From: Haloimpatiens sp042688525
GTDB lineage: Bacteria; Bacillota; Clostridia; Clostridiales; Clostridiaceae
NCBI RefSeq assembly: GCF_042688525.2
Contig: NZ_JBHWAB010000001.1
Coordinates: forward strand, 1,736,001-1,800,000
Direction of reading: 5' to 3'
Length of the DNA stretch: 64,000 nt
Below are positions 58,741 through 64,000 of the stretch, piece after piece (within the stretch, counting starts at the first letter, position 1; every line of letters starts with the position of its first letter). The position numbers and the translations under genes are program-made. Under the pieces are notes generated by a model. That model did not search any database. It had not been told where the DNA came from and saw only the letters and a program-made list of their open reading frames with translations.

Positions 58741-59079
58741 TTTATAATAATCATGTCCCCAATCGCACATCATACTAAGAATAGGCATTAAAGTTTTTCC
58801 TAATTCTGATAATGAATATTCAACCTTTGGAGGAACTTGAGGGTAAACTTTTCTAATCACTAGATTATCTGCTTCTAATTCTCGCAGCTGCTGTGTAAGC
58901 ATTTTTTGAGTTATTCTAGGAATCAGTCTTTTTAAATGACTAAATCGTTGAGTTCCTTTGGAACCCAGATGCCAAATAATAATAGGCTTCCACTTTCCTC
59001 CGATTAAATCTATTGTAATTTCAAAGGTACATGCATAATTTTTATTCTTAAATTCAAAAGTATTACAATTAGAACTCAT
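58723..59079 (-). CDS. HxlR family winged-helix regulator, C-terminus altered by insertion
   Basis: This 118-residue regulator has the HxlR core: YACTFEITIDLIGGKWKPIIIWHL, then RFSHLKRLIPRITQKMLTQQLRELEADNLVIRK, and a wing KVEYSLSELGKTLMPIL. The start is the ATG at 59079 with AAAGGATG upstream. A longer TTG form has no ribosome site. The final residues LNFRR and the stop come from the foldback element at 58484-58740. Removing the element and one TTTATAA copy would restore a frame ending in about 15 other residues. It faces a nitroreductase gene across a shared spacer and likely controls it in response to electrophiles or disulfide stress. Confidence 0.87.
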   Translation of the reverse strand: MSSNCNTFEFKNKNYACTFEITIDLIGGKWKPIIIWHLGSKGTQRFSHLKRLIPRITQKMLTQQLRELEADNLVIRKVYPQVPPKVEYSLSELGKTLMPILSMMCDWGHDYYKLNFRR

Positions 59080-59108
59080 AGTTTTCATCCTTTCTACAGT
59101 ATCCTTTT

Positions 59109-59165
59109 GGGTACTATGATACAAAATAGTGCGTACTTGTTGTATATAAACTAATTTTTTATAAT
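59109..59165. promoter_or_regulatory. Divergent promoter region, HxlR/nitroreductase
   Basis: Toward the nitroreductase, TTGTTG (59137-59142), a 17-base spacer and TATAAT (59160-59165). Upstream, GTACTAT and ATAGTGCGTAC form an imperfect inverted repeat (59111-59136) around GATACAAA, a candidate HxlR operator. Confidence 0.6.
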
Positions 59166-59208
59166 AATAACATGACGTATAAAAAATATCAATTAGGAGG
59201 ATGGATCA

Positions 59209-59709
59209 ATGGTTGAAATATTAAATAGAAAAAGCATAAGAAAGTATAAGGATATAAAGGTAAGCGAAGAGATTGTTGAAGAATTACTAAGAGCAGGAAT
59301 GCAGGCGCCTTCAGCTGGAAATGAACAACCATGGGAGTTTATAGTTTTAAGAGATAAAGCGATCATGAAAAAGATAACAGAAGTACATCCATACTCAAAA
59401 ATGTTATTAAATACAGATGTTGCAATTGTAGTTTGTGGAGATAAATCAAAAGAATTGTTTAAAGGTTTTTGGGTACAGGATTGCTCTGCTGCCGTAGAAA
59501 ACATATTGCTAGCAGTTGAAGGTAAGGGTTTAGGTGCTGTATGGCTAGGGGTTTATCCATTAAAAGATAGAGTAGATGCTTTAAAAGATCTTCTAAATCT
59601 ACCCAAAAGTGTGATTCCTCTATCAATAATTCCTATTGGATATCCAGATGAGCAAAGAGAAGCAGTAAATAGATTTGATAAAACAAGAATACATTATGAT
59701 AGATGGTAA
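59209..59709 (+). CDS. Nitroreductase family protein
   Basis: This 166-residue flavoprotein opens ILNRKSIRKYKDIKVSEEIVEELLRAGMQAPSAGNEQPWEFI, with the R-S-I-R-x-Y FMN contact and the A-P-S-A-G-N-x-Q-P-W motif. A later element is GLGAVWLGVYP near 107. It reduces nitro or quinone-like compounds with NAD(P)H. At 166 residues it is a short, single-domain form of the family. GGAGG precedes the ATG. It is divergent from the HxlR-type regulator gene, the usual arrangement for oxidative or electrophile response. Confidence 0.9.
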   Translation: MVEILNRKSIRKYKDIKVSEEIVEELLRAGMQAPSAGNEQPWEFIVLRDKAIMKKITEVHPYSKMLLNTDVAIVVCGDKSKELFKGFWVQDCSAAVENILLAVEGKGLGAVWLGVYPLKDRVDALKDLLNLPKSVIPLSIIPIGYPDEQREAVNRFDKTRIHYDRW

Positions 59710-59746
59710 TTAAATAGAAAAATGTGTATCAGTAAGAAACAACAAC

Positions 59747-59831
59747 TGTATATAATTGATACATACCCATGATATAGGTAGTTGAAGAGTTCTTATAAAA
59801 ACTAGGTATATAGTTGTATATTTTTGATACA
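59747..59831 (+). promoter_or_regulatory. Two enhancer-like sites for the sigma-54 activator
   Basis: TGTATATAATTGATACA (59747-59763) and TGTATATTTTTGATACA (59815-59831) both read TGTAT-N7-ATACA. They lie about 78-160 bases upstream of the -24/-12 promoter, the expected distance for an upstream activator sequence of an enhancer-binding protein. Confidence 0.65.
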
Positions 59832-59853
59832 CTTTTGTAATATTATAAAATAT

Positions 59854-59903
59854 AAAAAAAGGTGGTAAAAGGCTTTAATAAGAGCTTTTTACCACCTTTT
59901 TTT
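59854..59903 (+). terminator. Terminator of the nitroreductase gene, between activator sites and promoter
   Basis: A long stem pairs AAGGTGGTAAAAGGCT with AGCTTTTTACCACCTT, bounded by an A-run and T7. It can work in both directions and insulates the sigma-54 operon from read-through. Confidence 0.85.
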
Positions 59904-59906
59904 ATT

Positions 59907-59923
59907 TTGGCACGCTAGTTGCT
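59907..59923 (+). promoter_or_regulatory. Sigma-54 (-24/-12) promoter
   Basis: TTGGCAC-GCTAG-TTGCT matches the consensus TGGCAC-N5-TTGC. The GG at 59909-59910 and GC at 59921-59922 are separated by the required ten bases. The CoA-transferase gene starts 55 bases downstream. Confidence 0.92.
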
Positions 59924-59977
59924 ATATATGTAAACGTAATAAATAGTACAATAATTAAGTTTGGAGGGGTAATTAAA

Positions 59978-61306
59978 ATGACAGATTATAAAAGTATTTA
60001 CAAAGATAAGGTTAAAAGTGTGGAGGAATTACTAAAGTTAATAAGGGATAATGATGTTATTTTCGTAGCTCAGGCTGGAGCAGAACCTATGCCTTTGTTA
60101 GAAAAACTTCATTTATTAAAGAAATATGGAACAAAAAATGTAGAATTACAAAATTGTTTACCCATAGGAAATTATGAGTTTACAAATAATCCTATATATA
60201 AAGAAAATATATTTGTAAATAGTTGGTTTTTTACTTCAGCTTTAAGAAAAGCTCAAAGAAATGGTAATGCTACATTTACACCACAACATGCTCATATAGC
60301 TGTATGGAAAAAGCTATCCGCTATACAAGGAAGAAGAAAAATAGTATTTTGCACATGTTCACCTATGGATAAACATGGATATTTATCTTTATCCATTAGT
60401 AATATTTACGAAAAAGAACTTATAGATAATGGTGCTTTGATTTTCTGTGAAGTAAATCCTAATTATCCAAGAACTTTTGGCGATAATCTAATTAATGTAA
60501 AAGACGTAGAGGTAATAGTTGAGAGTAATAGAAAAGTTCCAGAAATAAACTTAGCACCTTATACAGAAGTAGACAGAAAAATAGGTCGTTATATAGCAGA
60601 TTTAGTAGAAGATGGTTCAACTATACAATTAGGTGTTGGTAATATCCCTAATGCAGTAGCTGCAGAGTTAAGAAGCAAAAAACATTTAGGTATTCATACA
60701 GAAATGTTTACAGAATCTATGGTAGATCTTATTGAATGTGGAGCAGTAGATAATTCTCAAAAGGGATTTTTTAATGAAAGATCTGTATGTGCTTTTGCTT
60801 TTGGAAATAAAAAATTATATGATTTTTTAGATGATAATCCAAGTGTATTATTTAAATCTGGTTCTTGGGTAAATGATCCTTATGTAATAGGACACAATAA
60901 TAAATTTGTATCTATAAATGCATCTTTAGAAATAGATTTAACAGGTCAATGCTGTTCTGAATCTATAGGAAGTATACAATATACAGGTACTGGTGGTCAA
61001 GCAGATACTGTAATAGGTTCTCAAAAGTCAAAGGGAGGAAAGTCCATTATAGCTATGCATTCTACTACAGAAATTAAGGATAAAGATGGAAGTAGAAAGA
61101 CTATTTCTAAGATTAGTCCATTTTTGAAACAAGGTTCTATAGTAAGTTTATCAAGAAATGATGTGGATTATGTAGTTACTGAAAATGGTGTAGCTTGGCT
61201 TAGAGGATTATCTGTTAAAGATAGAGTAGAAGCACTTATAAATATAGCTCATCCAGATTTTAGGGATAAGTTAAGATTTGAGGCAAAGAAAAATTATATT
61301 TGGTAA
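59978..61306 (+). CDS. Acetyl-CoA hydrolase/4-hydroxybutyrate-type CoA-transferase
   Basis: This 442-residue enzyme moves CoA between acetyl-CoA and a small carboxylate such as 4-hydroxybutyrate, butyrate or a related acid. It has GxGxIPNA (LGVGNIPNAVAAEL near 215) and the catalytic glutamate region LGIHTEMFTESMVDLIE near 240. CoA contacts lie in SIQYTGTGGQADTVIGS near 331-347, and SLSRNDVDYVVTENGVAWLRG is the typical C-terminal segment. GGAGGGG precedes the ATG. It is under the sigma-54 promoter, with an MFS carrier gene downstream. This fits an inducible fermentation of one acid. Which acid cannot be told. Confidence 0.88.
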   Translation: MTDYKSIYKDKVKSVEELLKLIRDNDVIFVAQAGAEPMPLLEKLHLLKKYGTKNVELQNCLPIGNYEFTNNPIYKENIFVNSWFFTSALRKAQRNGNATFTPQHAHIAVWKKLSAIQGRRKIVFCTCSPMDKHGYLSLSISNIYEKELIDNGALIFCEVNPNYPRTFGDNLINVKDVEVIVESNRKVPEINLAPYTEVDRKIGRYIADLVEDGSTIQLGVGNIPNAVAAELRSKKHLGIHTEMFTESMVDLIECGAVDNSQKGFFNERSVCAFAFGNKKLYDFLDDNPSVLFKSGSWVNDPYVIGHNNKFVSINASLEIDLTGQCCSESIGSIQYTGTGGQADTVIGSQKSKGGKSIIAMHSTTEIKDKDGSRKTISKISPFLKQGSIVSLSRNDVDYVVTENGVAWLRGLSVKDRVEALINIAHPDFRDKLRFEAKKNYIW

Positions 61307-61371
61307 CTCAACTTTCGCAGGTGAAAAACAATCGCTGCGGGAAATTATATTTTTGTCCTGAGAAAGTTGAA
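61307..61371. mobile_element. Short copy E of the foldback element (65 bp)
   Basis: CTCAACTTTCGCAGGTGAAAAACAATCGCTGCGGGAAA starts right after the CoA-transferase stop codon and ends GAAAGTTGAA. Both outer ends of the element are present, with most of the interior deleted. Flanking TTGGTAA (61300-61306) and TTCGTAA (61372-61378) differ by one base and may be a decayed duplication. Confidence 0.65.
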
Positions 61372-61403
61372 TTCGTAATTATTAAAGGAGAGGGGGAATT
61401 ACC

Positions 61404-62666
61404 GTGGAAAATAAAAGCAAATTTTTTTATGGTTGGTGGATTGTATTAGTAGCTTTTCTTTCTGTAGGTATAACCTATGGAACTAAGGGAGCTTTTGGAG
61501 TTATTCAATTATCTATGTTAAAAGATTTAGGATGGACAAGAGCTCAAGTAGCAGGGGCTTTATCTGCTAATATGTTTATATATGCTTTAGTTGTACCTTT
61601 TGCAGGTAGATTTATGGATAAGATAGGAGTTAAAAATATTTTAGTAATAGGAGGAGCGTTAACAGGACTTGCCTATTATTTATTGACTATAATTAAAACA
61701 CCTATACAATTTTATCTATGTTATGGAATATTATTAGGAGTTGCAGGAACTTGTATGGGTATGGTACCAGGTCCTACAGCTGTAGGAAGATGGTTTGTAA
61801 AAAAGAGAGGAAGAGCATTATCTTTAGCCTTGGTAGCATCTCCTTTAGGAGCAGCTATATTTACTGTATTATCTAAAAATTGGTTAAATAGCTTAGGTTG
61901 GAGAGGAACTTTCAAAATTATGGCTGTATTAGCCTGGGGACTTGTAATAATACCCTCTATATTATTAATGAAAAACACACCAGAGGATATTGGATTACAA
62001 CCAGATGGAGAAGAAGCAGTACCTGTGAATAATTCAGGAAATAGTATTAGTTATGAAGATGAAGAGGATTGGACATTAGGAAAATTATTTAAATCACCAA
62101 AAGCTTGGACTTTATTTTTAGGATATTTCTTTATGGCGGGTAATGGATGGGCACAAGCTGTGCATCAAGTACCACATCTTATTAATAACGGATTAACTAG
62201 GGAAAGTGCTACGAATGCTTTGGCAGCTACTATGTTTTTAAACGTTATTTCTATGTTAATGTGGCCTGCAATTTCTGACTATATAGGTAGAAAGAAGGCT
62301 ATTATTATAGCATTAGCATTACAAATAATAGGTGGAGTATTATTAATAAATGCTAGGTCAATAGGTTTAACTTATACATTTGTTATAATAGCGGGTTTAT
62401 CCTATACTGGATGTTATGGTTTATTTAGTGCTTTAGCTGCGGATACTTTTGGTAGAAGAAGCCTTGGAACTGTAAATGGTGTTATGGCTACTTTTGGTTC
62501 TTTAGGTGGTGCAGTAGCTATATATCTAGGTGGATATGTCTATGATATAACAAATAGTTATAATATTATATGGTATGCAGGAATTATTGGACTAGTTTTA
62601 GCTATAATATTTACTTTATATTTAAGCAAAATATCTGTTGTAAAAAATATAGAAGTTACAAGATAG
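61404..62666 (+). CDS. MFS transporter, oxalate-formate antiporter/monocarboxylate type
   Basis: This 420-residue permease has twelve predicted membrane segments. The first starts YGWWIVLVAFLSVGITYG, like OFA/monocarboxylate porters. A loop motif GRFMDKIGVKNILV follows, with RWFVKKRGRALSLAL in the second half of domain one. A central acidic loop (residues 200-220) precedes the second set, with DYIGRKKAIIIALAL. It begins with GTG after GGAGAGGGGG. It is co-transcribed with the CoA-transferase gene and would carry the acid substrate or product. The intervening foldback copy is short and does not break the operon. Confidence 0.88.
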   Translation: MENKSKFFYGWWIVLVAFLSVGITYGTKGAFGVIQLSMLKDLGWTRAQVAGALSANMFIYALVVPFAGRFMDKIGVKNILVIGGALTGLAYYLLTIIKTPIQFYLCYGILLGVAGTCMGMVPGPTAVGRWFVKKRGRALSLALVASPLGAAIFTVLSKNWLNSLGWRGTFKIMAVLAWGLVIIPSILLMKNTPEDIGLQPDGEEAVPVNNSGNSISYEDEEDWTLGKLFKSPKAWTLFLGYFFMAGNGWAQAVHQVPHLINNGLTRESATNALAATMFLNVISMLMWPAISDYIGRKKAIIIALALQIIGGVLLINARSIGLTYTFVIIAGLSYTGCYGLFSALAADTFGRRSLGTVNGVMATFGSLGGAVAIYLGGYVYDITNSYNIIWYAGIIGLVLAIIFTLYLSKISVVKNIEVTR

Positions 62667-62671
62667 TTTTC

Positions 62672-62746
62672 AAAAAGGGGCTGTTGTACTAAGAGTAAAT
62701 ACTGCAATATATTGTATGCAGATTTCTTAATGCAACAGCTCCTTTT
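62672..62746 (+). terminator. Terminator of the sigma-54 operon
   Basis: AAAAGGGGCTGTTG and CAACAGCTCCTTTT pair with one mismatch, enclosing a second hairpin CTGCA-ATATAT-TGTATGCAG. It lies just after the MFS stop. Confidence 0.75.
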
Positions 62747-62848
62747 ATAATATCTATTTTATATAGGTAAAAAAGCATGTATTTGTATAAAAATGTTCTT
62801 ATGCAATATGTGCCTTTATTTATATATTTAGTATAATTAGTATATTGA

Positions 62849-62946
62849 TTTAATTTGCGCAGTAAAAATACTGCCTAGCGAAGGGAAATGTTTCAGAGCA
62901 AGATATCATTTGCCGCAGCGGATATTTTTTATTTTTAAAAGTTGAG
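62849..62946 (+). mobile_element. Internally deleted copy F of the foldback element (98 bp)
   Basis: The left end (TTTGCGCAGTAAAAATACTG, AGCGAAGGGAAATG) and right end (AGCAAGATATCATTT, GCCGCAGCGG, AAAGTTGAG) are joined, and about 160 bases of the middle are missing. It is flanked by the direct repeat TATATTGA at 62841-62848 and 62947-62954. It lies 30 bases upstream of the sigma-54 activator gene and may affect its promoter. Confidence 0.8.
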
Positions 62947-62975
62947 TATATTGAATAATAATGGAGTGTGATATT

Positions 62976-64000
62976 GTGGATGATTTTATAAAGTCTGAAG
63001 AATTCTTAGAGTTTTGTCATAAAACCTTTGATAATATGCCTGTAACTATAGATTTTTTAGATAAGGATGGAAGAATGCTTTATATAAACAACGCTTTTGC
63101 CGATTTTTTGCAAATACCTAGGGAAGATATGGTGGGCAAAATAGTTACAGATATTAATGCCACTTCAAAATTTTTAGAAAACTTGAAAAAGGGTAAAGCA
63201 GATATAGCTATATGTCACCAATTTCCTAATGGTAAGAAGGCTATTGTCCATAGAATTCCTATATTGAATAATAAAGGAGAAGTAGTTGGTGGCTTTGGCA
63301 TGATTGTTTTTGGGGAAATTGCAGAAGTGAAAAAATTAGTAGAAAAGTTTGATGTTATAAATAGAGAACTTAGTTTATATAAAAACTATGTTAATAAATT
63401 TAATATGGCTAAATATTATGTTAGTGACATAATTGGAGTAAGTGATAAAATTGAAAAATGTAAAGATCAAGTTAAGAAATTCTCTAAGGTAGATCTTAAT
63501 GTTTTAGTATCAGGGGAAAGTGGAGTTGGTAAAGAACTATTTGTACATGCCATACATAATGCGAGTGAAAGAAAAAATAATCCCTTTATAACTATAAACT
63601 GTTCTGCTATACCAGAGAACTTAATAGAGTCAGAATTGTTCGGTTATGAAAAAGGTGCTTTTACAGGAGCTAAAAAAGGGGGAAATATAGGAAAATTCGA
63701 ATTAGCTAATAATGGAAGTATTTTCCTTGATGAAATTGGAGAAATGCCTTTGTATATGCAAGCAAAACTTTTAAGAGTCATTCAGGAAAAAGAAATAGTA
63801 CGAGTAGGAGGAGATAGAAATATTCCTATAGATGTTAGAGTGTTTAGTGCTACTAATAGGAACCTTAAAAATATGGTGAAGGAAGGTAAATTTAGAGACG
63901 ATTTATATTATAGGCTTAATGTATTATCTTTAGAAATACCACCTTTAAGAGAAAGAAAAGACGATATACCTCTACTAACAGAACGATTTCTAAGAGATTT
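62976..64000 (+). CDS. Sigma-54-dependent transcriptional activator, PAS plus AAA+ (3' end outside window)
   Basis: The first 341 codons are visible. An N-terminal PAS-like sensor (about 15-120) begins FDNMPVTIDFLDKDGRMLYI and a helical linker follows. The AAA+ domain starts near 155 (DIIGVSDKIEKC), with Walker A SGESGVGKELF near 180, the sigma-54 contact loop ELFGYEKGAFTGA near 220 and Walker B NGSIFLDEIGEMP near 246. RDDLYYRLNV and PPLRERKDDIP follow. The C-terminal helix-turn-helix lies beyond the window. The start is GTG 62976 after TGGAGTG. Beside a consensus sigma-54 promoter with paired upstream sites, it is the obvious activator of the CoA-transferase/MFS operon. Confidence 0.93.
   Translation, partial: MDDFIKSEEFLEFCHKTFDNMPVTIDFLDKDGRMLYINNAFADFLQIPREDMVGKIVTDINATSKFLENLKKGKADIAICHQFPNGKKAIVHRIPILNNKGEVVGGFGMIVFGEIAEVKKLVEKFDVINRELSLYKNYVNKFNMAKYYVSDIIGVSDKIEKCKDQVKKFSKVDLNVLVSGESGVGKELFVHAIHNASERKNNPFITINCSAIPENLIESELFGYEKGAFTGAKKGGNIGKFELANNGSIFLDEIGEMPLYMQAKLLRVIQEKEIVRVGGDRNIPIDVRVFSATNRNLKNMVKEGKFRDDLYYRLNVLSLEIPPLRERKDDIPLLTERFLRD

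Overview
The window is low-GC, densely coded DNA with strong AGGAGG-type ribosome sites, frequent TTG and GTG starts and intrinsic terminators. A GerW-type sporulation gene, an acetate/4-hydroxybutyrate-type CoA-transferase, Acr3, DUF1576, DUF4003 and DUF2953 genes all point to an anaerobic spore former of Clostridium sensu stricto. The species cannot be fixed from the sequence. No tRNA, rRNA, CRISPR array or complete insertion sequence was seen.

Layout. 1-8.1 kb is a defence locus: the end of hsdM, then hsdS, a PtuAB (Septu-type) ATPase and HNH pair, hsdR, and a DUF91-like nuclease with a RAMA-like tail. 8.2-13.1 kb is housekeeping: a zinc-ribbon protein, a YitT transporter, a radical SAM protein and a tRNA dihydrouridine synthase. 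13.2-18.3 kb is a two-subunit ABC transporter behind a near-consensus Fur box, followed by an AraC regulator, which suggests YbtPQ-like iron or siderophore uptake. 18.3-29.2 kb holds two different peptide-sensing modules, each with an ABC transporter and a two-component system, separated by two decayed genes. 29.6-35 kb has a DUF1576 pair, an acr3 arsenite pump behind a broken arsR, and a self-regulated TetR with a double flavodoxin protein. 35.4-43.4 kb is a mixed accessory stretch: a diguanylate cyclase, a DUF4003 protein, GrpB, TetR plus hydrolase, acetyltransferases, a Nudix protein and several gene remnants.

43.4-50 kb is a second accessory island. It has a GC-rich hairpin block, a run of immunity-like proteins with no toxin, a small unknown gene that overlaps a large PLD-helicase-DUF3427 protein, and a lipoprotein. 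50.5-52.5 kb is a divergent flavoprotein/TetR pair with repeated operators. 52.6-58.3 kb has an orphan metallopeptidase-like protein, a beta-helix protein with no signal peptide, a DEDDh exonuclease, gerW with a DUF2953 gene, and a truncated chemotaxis receptor. 58.7-64 kb has an HxlR/nitroreductase pair and a sigma-54 regulon: two upstream activator-like sites, a consensus -24/-12 promoter, the CoA-transferase, an MFS carrier and the start of a PAS/AAA+ enhancer-binding protein.

The least expected structure is a family of small mobile elements. Three full copies of 256-257 bp (9686-9941, 16971-17227 inverted, 58484-58740) are each nearly one long imperfect hairpin and are each flanked by their own 7-8 bp direct repeat. 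Shortened or partial copies lie at 52482-52517, 61307-61371 and 62849-62946. One full copy has replaced the end of the hxlR-type gene and supplies its stop codon. This looks like a foldback MITE family. I did not recognise it, and no matching transposase is present here.
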